NCBI GenBank assembly: GCA_043228905.1
Contig: JBHGNT010000018.1
Coordinates: 7,502,001 to 7,566,000, forward strand
Length of the DNA stretch: 64,000 nt
Direction of reading: 5' to 3'
DNA from: Azolla caroliniana
Taxonomy: Eukaryota > Polypodiophyta
A model generated the notes under the pieces. That model worked only from the letters and a program-made list of their open reading frames with translations. It did not search any database and had not been told where the DNA came from. Made by a program: the position numbers and the translations under genes. Of this stretch, positions 1 through 11,500 are shown piece by piece; position 1 is the stretch's first letter, and each line of letters begins with the position of its first letter.

Positions 1-2914
1 ATAACCTTTAGGTGAAAGAACTACCCTTTTTTTATGTTCTTTATACATTATTACACATAGAACATCCCATTTATTCTCACTCTCACTCTCTCAACTATGA
101 AAAAACTTGAAGTTCACTCAAATCATAAGTGAAATGAATGTGTTTATCTATCATGAGGCATGAAAGGGAGCATTTTATCCATTTGAGAACACGTGCAATG
201 GTAGAGAAATTTCATGTTTGCTCCTCAAGAAACAAATGTCATATACCCTACTACTTCTTGAGATAAGGATCACTCATGGCCATGGAAAGATATAGACATC
301 GAGTCTCTTATCTTATTACTTGTGTAGCAGGAAGTCATGAAGCAACATCCCGTCCTCTAGGCAAACCTAGACACCATGAAACAATCCTCATAGTTTTGTC
401 ATTAAAGTTAGTTATAGTTATACCACTATCCAAGGTAATTTCCAAAAATTCTCTCAAATTGACTTTCTAGAATTGCATGGGAATTAAGTAACAATTCCAA
501 ACACACATAAAAATAGACTTTTGTATTCCGTTTGGGTGTAAGATGTTGAAAAATGGTTGGGAAGATGGGATGCAAAACACTTGCTTTACGGTGCACCTAT
601 AGATTCCTCTATGAATGAGGCTTTTTTATGGCATCAATGTATCGTAACATGGAAAGCATTACACTATATAGGATGCACTGAACTACAAGATCATAGTTTT
701 CATTGAACAAGGAAACAACACTCATCAATGTATCTTAGAGCCCATTCTGTTGTATGTTATTTGAATTGATCATTGCTTCCATACAACTTAGTTCACATGC
801 ACTTCGATATGAGATGGGAGGTTGGGGCATAAGTGATGAGACTAGTCGACCATGCACGTTTTTCCCTTTGAAACAAGTTCAAGATTCTGGATATCAAACT
901 TCATGGGTCAACTTTATAATTTTGGGAGTTGGAAAATTACAAAGGGTATATTAAGAAGTTCATGAAATATGAGGGTAAGTCTTTCACATTCAAAAAACCA
1001 AGATGAAGACATTGGAACATCAATTCTAACAAGCGCTCATTGTCAAAGGTCAATTTTAATTTTGTGAAGCCATGCTCGAGCTCTCTTACATCGACATATA
1101 AGCTCTATCTTGATATAGTAAACCTTGTAATTTTTCCTACTATTTGGATATTGAATAATTGGATAGTCCCTTGTGATGATAACTTTGAACTTCTACTCCA
1201 TCTACCTTTAAACATTTTTAAATGTTCTTAAAATTCCAAGAATCAAAATAATAAAATTCCAAGTCACTTTTAAGAATGTAAAGCCATTCTCAAATAGATA
1301 TATAAACTCTACCTTGCCCTCGTAAACCTCATCAATTTTCTTGTCTTTTGTTATTATGTTGTTGATCATTTTCCCTTATGAACTGGCATTGGCCTTGTAA
1401 ACCCACAATCTTTAAACATTTTCACACATTTTTCTTAAAATTCCAAGAATAAAATAAATAAATTCACCTCAAACTCTTGTAGATGCACAATATAAAGCCA
1501 GGTTTAATCTTTAACGTGTGGATAATAGAGAATCTAGATTGCGGTCATCAAACTCATCATTTTACTTGGAATTATTAAATTGGAGGGTAGTTTTCCATAT
1601 GAGACAGTGTTGGCTTCAAACTCTTGCAAAAGCTTATTCTCACATTGTTAGGGTTTGACTTGAACAATATAAATAATGTTTAATCTTTAAAATGTCGATA
1701 ATCGAGAACCTACATTGGGTTCATCAAACTCATTATTTTACTTGTAATTAATAAGTTAATGGGTACTTTTCCCTTTGGGATAGTTTTGGCTTCAAACTCT
1801 TGCAAAAGCTTATCCTTAAGATTGAGCTTAGTCTATGGAAAGCCATGCATCTCTACCACATGCCCTCCATTGTTAAACATTTCCATACATTTTTCTTAAA
1901 ATTCGAAGAAATGAAAACTAAAAATGACCTCAAACACTCAAATAATATGAGAAGATAACCATGGAATATCCACCCATCATAGTTTATTGGTAACGCCCAA
2001 TTATTGAGGCTCGAGAAAAGGCGATGGACTAACATATAAGTGCTTAAATAGCACAATTTCATAAAAATGGACTAAGGGTACTTTATGAAATAACAAAATG
2101 TTAGGGGAATCATGAATATTTCGGAGTTTCATTCCCCCCTAACACGATACTCTTTAAACACAATATCATAAAAAGAGTCGGTTGGCGTTCTAAGATGACT
2201 TTGCTTTATTTGAAAAAAGAAACACACCATTAGCTCAACTTCCCATGATAATAATAAAATGAAACAAAATGTCCTTGGAGACAACTTTAAATGCACAATG
2301 AATATACTTAGCAATTTAGATATGGTTACATACATTAAAAGACGCAAGTATTCCACATGTCTAATAGATTGTTTTTGTGTGAATTTTTAATAGACATTAT
2401 TGGTATAGGTTGGCTTGTTGACCTTGGTAGGCCAAAAGAATGTAATGATTTCAAGTAGACTTCATGGTTACCTAAAGAAACAATCAAATTTAATAAAGTA
2501 GTTCACATAGGGATACACTTCTTACATTTCAAACTCATGTTGGGCATCAAAGAAATGTAAGGACTACACACAATATTATTTATGTTTACATAATTCTGAG
2601 CACCTATAAGAGTTTTGACAATGCATGTTGAAATCATATGATAGCTTAATTAGGCATCAAATACAAAGCATCGTGCATTGCAATGAGAAATATTTATTGT
2701 AAATTGAGTGTGGATTAAATTCCTTGCTACCTACGCTTGCATGTATATTAACTAATGTTTATGATATATCGTGGTGATAACAACACACTAAAAAAGTTCC
2801 TTTATTTAGGGGGGGGGGGGGATGAGATGGAATTGTGTACATGAAGTGAAGTGTACACAATTGATGAAGGGCAATAAGTAATGAAGTGGACCATAGGCTT
2901 GAGGAGTTGTCGTA
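1..2914. other. AT-rich spacer, no gene seen
   Basis: No convincing coding region. All open frames here are short, lack recognisable motifs and are typical of AT-rich plant spacer. It contains a two-copy tandem repeat (listed separately) and a run of 13 G at 2809-2821 about 95 bp before the methyltransferase start. Confidence 0.6.
1505..1850. repeat. Two-copy imperfect tandem repeat, period 176 bp
   Basis: The stretch beginning TAATCTTTAA near 1505 recurs at 1681, and the stretch GGCTTCAAACTCTTGCAAAA near 1612 recurs at 1788, both with an offset of 176 bp. The copies differ at many positions, so the duplication is old. No coding content. Confidence 0.75.
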
Positions 2915-4351
2915 ATGGCATGGAGAACTCATTCAAAGCTAACCCTTAATTCTTGTTTCTTCATTTTTATTATTTTCCTTGCTTCCAATGTGTTTTGTTT
3001 CTACTTGGGCTTCTCTTGGCAGTCTAGTGGTGGTCTCCATGCAATCACCTCATTGGGCTTCTCTTGGCAGTCTAGTGGTGGTCTCCATGCAATCACCTCA
3101 TTGGGCTCTAGCTCAACTTCTCCATCCATTTATGACCATTTTGATGTTACCAATTTGCTTTCCCACCTCAACCTCACAGAGATGGAGCTTCAACTAACAC
3201 GATTCGAGGTTTCCCAACTTCGACAAGATCTTAAAGCCGCACTGGAGCTCACTCGTGATTTGTTTGCAAATGGTAAATTGTTCCAAATGTTGAGTTCCCC
3301 ATCAACATCAAATGCAAGCCATAAGACACCAGAGGAGAACAATTCCACAAATGTAATCACCTTGCGCAACGCACAAATGATGAGTGAAGAATTGCACGAG
3401 TACATCGGGGAGAAGAAATTGCCATTAGGATGGAGCTTCAAATTGGCAAGTTCGACAATGGTGTCACCAGTAGGTCACTCATGTGAGCTTGTGATAAAAG
3501 ACCTACTCAAATACATGGATTATAAGGTTGGTGGCCCTTGCAATGATGACCAAAGACTTGCCCAATCCCTCATGCTTCATGGATGTGAGCCATTGCCAAG
3601 ACGACGATGTTTTGCAAAGGCTCCTAAAGCATTCAGGGAGCCATATCCAATGCCGGAGAGCATGTGGAAAATGCCCGATGACGAGAGCATATTGTGGACA
3701 CCTTATACATGCAAGAGCTTCAAGTGCTTGATCGAGCGGAAGAACAAAGGTGTGTTCGAGGATTGCATTGATTGTTTTGAGCTAGATGGGTTTGAAAATT
3801 CAAGGTGGATAACTCGAAGTACGGGGGATACTGACCTCGAGTACTCGATCGAAGAGGTGTTGGAGATAAAGAAGGGGACGATCCGGATTGGACTAGACCT
3901 AGGAGGAGGGACTGCAACCTTTGCGGTGCGAATGATGGAGCATAATGTCACCATTATCACAAGCTCCATCAATCTAAATGGACCTTTCAACAACTTCATC
4001 GCGCTTCGAGGGGTCGTGCCATTATACCTTAGCATTGCACAACGCCTACCGTTCTTTGACAACACTCTCGATATCATCCATTCGATGCATGTGCTTAGTC
4101 ATTGGATCCCAACCATCACACTTGAGTTCATTCTCTTTGACATTGATCGAGTGCTCCGTCCGGGTGGCATCTTCTGGCTCGATCGCTTCTTCTGCATCGA
4201 GCCTCAGCTCGAGGAAATCTATCTCCCCTTATTTAACAAGCTCGGCTACAAGAAACTCAAATGGGCTATCGGCCCAAAGCTTGACCGCGATGTGCGTCTC
4301 CACGAGGTCTATCTTTCTGCTGTTTTAGAGAAGCCATTGTCACGGAAATGA
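2915..4351 (+). CDS. S-adenosylmethionine-dependent methyltransferase superfamily protein, membrane-anchored (At1g29790-like)
   Basis: Intact single-exon gene of 478 residues. Residues about 12-33 are a hydrophobic segment after a short basic N-terminus, consistent with a type II signal anchor and probably an endomembrane location. Residues about 33-64 are a 16-residue duplication. A Ser/Asn-rich stem follows. The C-terminal 180 residues carry the methyltransferase fold: the SAM-binding motif I GLDLGGGTATFA is at about 326-337, RVLRPGGIFWLDRF (post-motif region) at about 412-425, and GYKKLKW with EVYLSAVLEKP at the end. This order, and the upstream C-PLPRRRCF segment (about 224-233), match from memory the plant family of At1g29790-type proteins. 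The substrate is not known to me. The start is the first ATG before the anchor. No frameshift or missing motif is seen, so the gene looks functional. Confidence 0.9.
   Translation: MAWRTHSKLTLNSCFFIFIIFLASNVFCFYLGFSWQSSGGLHAITSLGFSWQSSGGLHAITSLGSSSTSPSIYDHFDVTNLLSHLNLTEMELQLTRFEVSQLRQDLKAALELTRDLFANGKLFQMLSSPSTSNASHKTPEENNSTNVITLRNAQMMSEELHEYIGEKKLPLGWSFKLASSTMVSPVGHSCELVIKDLLKYMDYKVGGPCNDDQRLAQSLMLHGCEPLPRRRCFAKAPKAFREPYPMPESMWKMPDDESILWTPYTCKSFKCLIERKNKGVFEDCIDCFELDGFENSRWITRSTGDTDLEYSIEEVLEIKKGTIRIGLDLGGGTATFAVRMMEHNVTIITSSINLNGPFNNFIALRGVVPLYLSIAQRLPFFDNTLDIIHSMHVLSHWIPTITLEFILFDIDRVLRPGGIFWLDRFFCIEPQLEEIYLPLFNKLGYKKLKWAIGPKLDRDVRLHEVYLSAVLEKPLSRK
3005..3100 (+). repeat. 48-bp perfect tandem duplication inside the methyltransferase gene
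   Basis: The unit starting TTGGGCTTCTCTTGGCAGTC at 3005 is repeated without visible change at 3053. It adds exactly 16 codons directly after the membrane anchor and so keeps the frame. Perfect identity suggests a recent slippage or a collapsed/expanded assembly repeat. Confidence 0.95.
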
Positions 4352-5349
4352 TGTTTTTTGTGATGATTGTTTTGCTTGGCGGATCGCCCAAGGGAATTCC
4401 GATGTATATTATTTGTGCTTTTCACTAAAATGCATGTCCATGAAAGTCCATGGCATGATTTCTGATACTGGTAAATATCACCTCCTATAAATGTTTTGTT
4501 GTTGTGAAACTCCAATATTATTGCTTCTTTTCTGAGAATGATTTGAAATGTTTGTTATGAGGCACTGATTTTGGTTAAGAATGATTTTTTTATGTGGTGG
4601 AAATGCTTGTTCCTTGTAGTATGGTTTAGAAATTACTCTCTTTAATGCAAAAATATGTAGTGGCAGAAAACAATACAATGAATTAATTGGGATAATTTGA
4701 AGCAGAGAAACTATGAAGACAGGAGGTTGTGAGGATAAACATCTTATAAAAACAGAGAAAAATGGAATGCAACTAGAATTAGTTAAGGACTCCTAAAGAG
4801 AGAACAAAGGGAGCTTGCAAAAGTAGTTAAATAATGTGAGCTTGGATAAGGTTCACATTCTATGCTTAATTGAGCTTTCATGATCCAAAAGGAAGGCATC
4901 ATAATGCACATAAGTAATCATGAAATTTTATGCAGAGCTTGATCATCTTATGGAATTGGGTTTAAACTTGGAGATAACCAACCCTTTTTTTGAGAGTATT
5001 ATCTTATGAAAAGAGGCTGACTAATTATGAGGTGTTGTGGAATTGTATGGAACAACTAGTGGAGGAATTTCTCCATGGCAACATGTTGTGGCGTTGAGGG
5101 GGGTGCCTATGGAAAATGTACATAAAACTCTATGGATGGTAGGCATTACTATGCCTTGTCTTGTTGAATTAACAAAAACTCTATGCCCTCACTAATGTGT
5201 TGAATTAGAGATGTATGTAATTAATGCCTTGTTGTCGTTAATTCGTTCGAGGGATGAAGAATTAATGCCTTGTTGTCGTTAATTCATTCAAGGGATGAAG
5301 AATTAAAGGAATCATTGTGAAAGAAGATATATCACTACATGTTGAATAC
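4352..5349. other. Spacer downstream of the methyltransferase gene
   Basis: AT-rich DNA including the expected 3' UTR and polyadenylation region of the preceding gene. A short direct repeat (ATTAATGCCTTGTTGTCGTT near 5220 and 5262, offset about 42 bp) is visible. No gene seen. Confidence 0.6.
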
Positions 5350-5560
5350 GATGGAATTGGTGCTATGGGCTTTGGCATGGCATCAACATTACTTGGTGAT
5401 ATGGACGTTGGTAGGGCAACAATATTACTTAGGGAGAAGTTCATTGATTGTGGAGTTCATGTTTACGAACCAAGTTTGGTAAGATACGAGAATTTTGGAG
5501 GATTCATTCGAATTCTGGTGCTGAAGCTGAAAAGAAAATAACAAATCGTGTAAATTAAAG
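5350..5560 (+). pseudogene. Fragment of a beta-hydroxyacid dehydrogenase-type NAD-binding domain (possibly from the plant ketose-bisphosphate aldolase class-II/HIBADH fusion protein)
   Basis: A 74-codon frame (5317-5541) contains GIGAMGFGMAS, the Gly-rich dinucleotide-binding start of 3-hydroxyisobutyrate dehydrogenase-like domains, then after about 20 residues CGVHVYEPSLVRYENFGGFI, resembling the following beta-strand and acidic residue region. The duplicated-looking LLGDMDVGRATILL interrupts the usual spacing. After GGFI the similarity seems to continue in another frame (NSGAEAEKK), which implies a frameshift. No start context, no further domains and no introns are evident, so this is a decayed fragment. 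The family assignment rests on memory of the motif and is moderate at best. Confidence 0.45.
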
Positions 5561-7206
5561 AAACTAAAAATGCAAGGAAATTCTGAAGGGACGTGAGATG
5601 CATGTTGAGATTGAAAGAAAGGGGTTGTTTGGATGAAACATTATTCTTGGATACCGAATATGAATAAGATTGGCTTGAAAAAAAAAAAAATTTATCTTTA
5701 TCTAGAAAGATTGGCTACGGTCAGTTAACATGGCTACACAATATTCATTGTAATGTTGGATTATCTTGTATCTTGCCTTAGGCCATTATAATTTTCATAC
5801 TAATGGAGGATAGTTTTTAAAAATAAAAAATAAAAATTTATTGGACTTACCAAGTTTTCATGTCAAATGTGTTGCAAGAGTTTTGAGATCGTAAACAACT
5901 ATCGACAAGCATGTGTCCACAAAACGAGGCAAGGACTTCATGACAATAATGATTTTTGTGATCATTATAGACAATGATTTGTTGAGACGAACCCTCCAAA
6001 AAATGACGCCATTGTTGAAAAGAATCCACCATGGCAAGAAGCTCTTTGTCTACACAAATTTTTCATAAATTACATATACAACTAAAGAGACCTCTCACTA
6101 TGTTGAATTGAAACAAGTGGTTTCCACCTAAAGATTGCAAAAAAATGTTTGCTTAAGGTTCGTAATAACACATATTTATGATAATGCATATGACAAAGTG
6201 AATTGGGTGTTTATGAGAATTGTAATGAGGGTAATGGCTTCAAAGAGAGAATGTCTAGTCTAGTTGATAAATTGGGGAATGCGTTAATATCACACATATA
6301 TTCTTAATATTTGCATCACCCAACCCATCCCATGTCATCAATAATCTAGAGGATGCCCGTTGAGTCCAATACTTTTTCCAATTGTAACTCATTCCATTCT
6401 AACAACGTTAAATAATATGGCAAGGGTCGGGGAAGGAGTTAATATCACACATATTTCTTAATATTTGCGTCACCCAACCTGTCCCATATAATCACTAATC
6501 TAGAGGATGCTCGTTGAGTCCAATACTTTTTGCAATTGTGACTCATTCCATTCTAACAACGTTAAATAATATGGCAAGGACTGGGGAAGGACTTAATATC
6601 ACACATATTTCTTAATATTTGTGTCGCCCAACCCATCCCATGTCATCAATAATCTAGATAGAGGATGCTCGTTGAGTCCAATATTGTTTGCAATTGTGAC
6701 TCATTCCATTCTAACAGTGTTAAATTATATGATGAAATTAAAGGTGAGATAGATGTTGTGGTGTTACAATGCCTCGAATTTATCTCCTATTGGAAGACGG
6801 GCCCTTTTCTCACACTACAAAATGCAAGACCCATGTGGTGCTTGTTCCCACCACAATTACATAATTAGGTTATTGAGTGGTGGAGTGTTGATACTATCCT
6901 TTAGGGATGGGGTCCCATGGAAGAGTGCAACATACCAAACGAAGCTTAACGGTAGGTCAACATTCATGTAACTATTGTTTATAACTAATGAATGGATATT
7001 TTCATGGAAATAATAATAATAATAATATGGCAAGGGAATGGGTGTAAGTTGGACTTTAATTTACCTTGGTAGAGCCTTATGTAGCTTAAGCGTTAGCGGA
7101 TGACCATATAATGTTTTTGGATGATAAACACATAACATTGATAAGCCCCGGAAGTGTAAAAAAAATTTGCTATTGCTTGAGGATTGAGAATTAATGGGAA
7201 TTTTTT
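5561..7206. other. Spacer with a tandem array
   Basis: AT-rich spacer holding the three-copy array at 6285-6735. No gene seen. An (AAT)n tract lies at about 7008-7024. The right edge is the target-site duplication of the gypsy element. Confidence 0.6.
6285..6735. repeat. Three-copy tandem repeat, period about 154 bp
   Basis: Units start with TAATATCACACATAT at 6285, 6440 and 6594. Each contains CTCATTCCATTCTAACA near its end. The copies differ by scattered substitutions, and a 4-bp insertion (TAGA) is seen in the third. It is non-coding in all frames. Confidence 0.9.
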
Positions 7207-7211
7207 TGGTG
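7207..7211. repeat. Target-site duplication TGGTG, left copy
   Basis: TGGTG lies immediately before the TGTTACCC terminus at 7212. The same five bases follow the TAACA terminus at 14562. A perfect 5-bp duplication is the normal signature of integrase-mediated insertion of the whole 7212-14562 unit. Confidence 0.85.
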
Positions 7212-7560
7212 TGTTACCCAGACCCGGACAGTCAGTTTTACCGAACAAGTGGGAAAGCGTCGAAAACGGAGTCAGTTCGGATCGACTGTTCGGATCAATG
7301 ACTCAGCAGTGAACAAAGAGAACTAAGTTAGTTAGATAATTTTGTAATTCTTGATAGTAAGTAGGAATAGTTCTTGATGAGAAAAGACCTTCGGTATACC
7401 TATAAAAGGGAACCGAAGGCATTGTAAGAAAGGTCGTTTATTTAGTAATATAAGTTTAAGTTAGGAATATCATGTACGGATTCTGTGTTCTTTCTATTGT
7501 CTATGTTGTTAAGTGCAAGCTTCCTAATTTATAACTAAGTAACGATCACGGTAATTATCG
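7212..7560 (+). repeat. Inverted, partial LTR copy (U3 to R/U5 part) at the left end of the gypsy element
   Basis: Reads TGTTACCCAGACCC from the outer end and matches the reverse complement of 14214-14562 almost base for base. It stops at CGGTAATTATCG, corresponding to the 12-bp palindrome CGGTAATTACCG of the right LTR. It keeps a TATA box (TATAAAAG at 7401-7408) pointing right, into the element and antisense to its genes. The LTR end with TTAACA and a polypurine tract are absent here. Confidence 0.9.
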
Positions 7561-8384
7561 GCATGTGCTGATTCTTCCTCTATCCATTCTTCATGTACTA
7601 CCTGTCGGTGTCTTCGCGGTGCTTGTACTATCGGTGGTCTTCTTGACTGAACAGGAGTTTCCGATTCTTGAATCGGAAACAATACCGATAGCCAACGACC
7701 AAAAATTTGCTTCATTGGTTTTCCTGTTTTTACCCCTTGTAGCTGCTCTCTCAGAGCTTCCCCCGACAATAGTGGCCAGTTGAAATCCTCCTTTTCGTAT
7801 GCGGCTATGATAAACCCAGCCCTTTTTTTCGGCATACAATAAAAACGGGGACTGACAAATCCCACCTCTAGTAAAAATCTAGCCACTTCATGGAAAAACT
7901 CATCCCGACCTCCATAAGTCTGATATGCTTTTGCCGAGGGTGAGTATTCCCCGAAATACGATTGGAGTGCTTCTGATGAAGGTTTTTTAACTGCCTCAAA
8001 GCCTCCTCTTGGCATCTGTAATGCATTTCGTATTTTCTTTGTGGTGACCTTGGTGATGTCTAATTGTTGTACCAATTCTTCCGCCTGCGGATGAGGTTCC
8101 GCTTCTGCTACTTTGATGAAACCTTGTAAGTTTCTCTCATAAAGCCACAGTCGCAGTTCTTCAGACACAGGAATCGGCATGACTTCTGTGTTTGCTTGTT
8201 CTGAATCACTTGACGATGACGGTTGGAGATCTGCACAGCTTCTGTAGCGATGAAAATCAGAAAAATAGAGTTTGGGCGAGCTAGGGCACGAAGGCTCAGA
8301 ATGTTTCGAGATCTGCACTCGTTTCTGTTGCTTTGGCGACACAGAAGATACAGAAATATGCTTTAAAGATATTAACTTATGCAT
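7524..8384 (-). CDS. Unknown 286-residue protein encoded behind gypsy pol
   Basis: Complete open frame of 286 residues with no family I recognise. The N-terminal 75 residues are Ser/Lys-rich, with a DSEQ acidic patch. Residues about 75-245 look like a compact alpha-helical domain beginning SEELRLWLYERNLQGFIKVAE and including YGGRDEFFHEVARFLLEVGF. The C-terminus is Arg/Glu-rich and its last about 10 residues (NYRDRYLVIN) are encoded by the antisense of the inverted LTR. It has no transmembrane segment, zinc finger or retroviral motif. A TATA box (TATAAATAG, minus strand, plus positions 8453-8461) lies about 70 bp upstream of the ATG, so it may have its own promoter. It could be an accessory gene of this gypsy lineage or a captured host gene. 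The undisturbed frame argues for recent function. Confidence 0.6.
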   Translation of the reverse strand: MHKLISLKHISVSSVSPKQQKRVQISKHSEPSCPSSPKLYFSDFHRYRSCADLQPSSSSDSEQANTEVMPIPVSEELRLWLYERNLQGFIKVAEAEPHPQAEELVQQLDITKVTTKKIRNALQMPRGGFEAVKKPSSEALQSYFGEYSPSAKAYQTYGGRDEFFHEVARFLLEVGFVSPRFYCMPKKRAGFIIAAYEKEDFNWPLLSGEALREQLQGVKTGKPMKQIFGRWLSVLFPIQESETPVQSRRPPIVQAPRRHRQVVHEEWIEEESAHADNYRDRYLVIN

Positions 8385-8452
8385 TATGACTAAAGAATAG
8401 TAATTGCTATTAATGTAGGAATTAATTAGTATTAATCATGCAATTCCTCTTT

Positions 8453-8461
8453 CTATTTATA
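8453..8461 (-). promoter_or_regulatory. TATA box upstream of the 286-codon gene
   Basis: On the minus strand the sequence reads TATAAATAG about 70 bp before the ATG at 8384, a plausible plant core-promoter spacing. It lies between the pol stop codon and the extra gene. Confidence 0.4.
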
Positions 8462-8530
8462 GTCGATTCAGACTGTTATGGCAAGATTCTATTTCTTCAT
8501 TTGACAAGAACTATTGAGTGAGTTAGTTAG

Positions 8531-8555
8531 TTTTTTTTTTTTTTTTTTTTTTTTT
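8531..8555 (-). repeat. 25-base homopolymer, oligo(A) on the element's sense strand, abutting the pol stop codon
   Basis: A run of 25 T on the plus strand is 25 A in sense orientation, and the pol stop codon (8554-8556) overlaps its first bases. It could be a slipped A tract or the trace of a polyadenylated template joined during reverse transcription. Confidence 0.9.
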
Positions 8556-11500
8556 ACTCTTCCGTTTGAATAAACGGGTTTACCGGCATATCTCCCAAAT
8601 ACGGTTTAAGCCGGAATCCATTTACCCATTTCGGTAAAACCTCTCCGGTTAATGATCCCAGTTGATACGTACCATTTTTACTATTAATTATCCATACTGG
8701 ACCTGTCCATCTATACCGGAGTTTCCCAGGCATAAGTCCCATTTTCGTCTGGAAAACCAATACCGGTTTCCCAATTTCGAATTGCTCTTCCGATTTCCTT
8801 CGATGTCGATTTACGAATGCCTTGATTTGTCTCTGCTTGTGTTCTAGTGCTGACATTGATTGAATCCGTTCTTCTTCTAATACTAATAAAGCCTCTTTGC
8901 GTATCTGCTCCGATTCTATTTCATTTAACTTATTCGTCGCTTGGATACGAAGTGTCGGAATTTGGAATTCGATCGGCATAACGGCTTCAAGTCCGAATGC
9001 CATTCGGAAAGGTGTTGATTTAATGGATGTTTTGTACGAAGTACGATATGCCCATAATGCACTATTTAACTTTTGATCCCAATCAGTACGATTTTCATTC
9101 ACTATCTTCTTTAAAATTGTTTGAATTGTTTTATTTGTCGATTCTGCCAATCCATTAGCTTGGGGATAGTAAGGCGTACTTTTCTTATGAACTACGGCAT
9201 AATAATTAGTTAATTCGTGAATTAACTTGTTAATAAAATGAGTGCCTTGATCGCTTACCAATTCTATTGGGCAACCGAATCGACACCATATATTTTCATA
9301 CAGGAATTTTGCTGTGGATGCTGCTGTATTGTCTCTGAGAGCTTTTGCTTCAACCCATTTTGTGCAATAGTCAGTCGCAATTATGATATATCGATTACCG
9401 GTTCTTGCAGCTGCTGGTTTGAATGGGCCAACAAAATCTAAGCCCCATTTCTGAAATGGCTCAAGAGGTAAAACCGGTTGAAAAGGCATTCGATCCTTTT
9501 CGGTCGGTTGCCCCATTCTTTGACACAAATCGCATTTCTTACAGTATTCGATAGCATCTTTCATCACCGTTGGCCACCATAACCCGCTATTCCATATTTT
9601 TCTGGCTGTTGCTTCTCCTGCGTAATGACCGCCAGCAATTCCACAATGTGACTCTGTTAATATGGCTAATTTTTCAAATTTCCGTACTGCCCTTCGCCAT
9701 ATTCCATCCGCTCCTTTATGATACAACATGTCATTAAATAAACAAAAATTTCGACTTCGTACTGCAATTCTTTTTCTTTCATCTGTCGACATGTGTTCGG
9801 CCGGAATTCCTGTTGATAGAAATATCGTCATTTCGGAAATCCATTCATCCTCTTTTTCCTCATTCATTTCTTGTGCTTTTACTGCCTCAACCCGAAATAA
9901 TTGAGTATCTGGAAAATCATCTTTAACACCAACCGCTTCTTCTCCAGATTCAAGCCGACTGAGATAGTCAGCAATCGCGTGCTGTGCTCCTGGTCGATGT
10001 ATAATGTCGAATTCAAACTCTTGAAGCAATAACGTCCATCTGGCTAACTTGCCTGTCAATTCTTGTTTGGAAACTAGATACAGTAGAGCCGAATGATCCA
10101 CATGAAATGTAAATTTCTTACCCAAAAGGTAATGTCGAAATTTGTTCACACTATATATCATTCCCAAAGCTTCTCTTTCGGTTGTTGAATAGTTTCTTTC
10201 GGCCGACGAAAGTTTCCTACTGGCATAGTATACCGGCCTATACCAGTTTGGTTCGGATAATTGCATTAAAGCACTGCCTATGGCAATGTCCGACGCATCG
10301 ACGAAAACATGAAATGGTTTGTTCCAGTCCGGTGGTTGAACTACCGGAACCTTTGTCAGCATCTTCTTGAGACATTCGTATGCATCTTGTTCTATACTTG
10401 TCCATATAAAAGGAACTTTGTGTACTGCTGTGTGTAACGGAATAGCAATGTCTGCTAGATATCTCATCATTCAACTGTGCCACCGAATTTGACCCAAAAA
10501 TCTACTTAGAGCTTTAGCATTTGTTGGTGGTGTCGCCTCAATAATTGCTTTAACTTTGTCTGGGTCCACTGCAATCCCTTCTTGACTGACAATATGCCCA
10601 AGTAACGTACCACTCATTACTCCGAATGCGCATTTGGCTGGATTTAAGCTAAGACGCCCTTTTCGACATTTTTCTAAACATAGCCGTAAATGCTCAAAAT
10701 GATCAGCTTTCCGACTATATACCGCAAAATCATCTAAAAACACCTGCATGAAAGCTGGAATATATTCCCCGAATATTTCCTGTATTACCCGTTGAAATGT
10801 AGCTAGAGCTGTTTTTAAACCGAACATCATTACTACTGCCACAAAGACACCCCATTCTGTGACAAAAGCTGTCTTTTCCTGATCTTCCGGATTCATCCGT
10901 ACTTGGTTGTACCCACTGAACCCATCCAAGAAACTATAAATTTCATGTCCAGGTACTGCATCTAATATCCCATCTGTGAATGGCAACGGAAACGCATCCG
11001 TAATTGTCGCTGCATTCAATTTTCTGTAATCCACACATACGCGAATTTTCCCATTCTTTTTCGGGACTACTACTATCGGACTCAACCATGTTGATTTTTT
11101 GACGGGTCGAATAAATCCTACTTTTAAGAGTTTATCGATTTCTTCTTTTACTTTGATAGCATAATTCGGATTCAACTTGTACCTGCGTTGTTGTACTGGC
11201 TTTGCATCTTTATGCAAATTGATTTGATGTTGACAAAAAGCGGGATCCAGACCTTTCATATCGTCAAATGACCATGCAAAAACATCTTTATATTGTAATA
11301 GTAATGTTGTTAATGTCCGTTTGTCATTTTCCGCCAAATCTCTAGCAATCAAGACTGTTTTTCTTTCACCATCCTCTACTCCTGCCAAATCGATCTCCTC
11401 CAATGCTGAGGCTTGCACTCTCTGCGATACCTTCATTTCCTTATCTGTAGCTTCTTGTTGCATTCGTATTTCTTTCATTGTTTGCTCATCTATTAGCACT

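Noticed and set aside
2809-2821. Run of 13 G as a regulatory element
   Set aside because: A homopolymer of this kind is more likely random slippage or an assembly artefact; nothing else supports a function.
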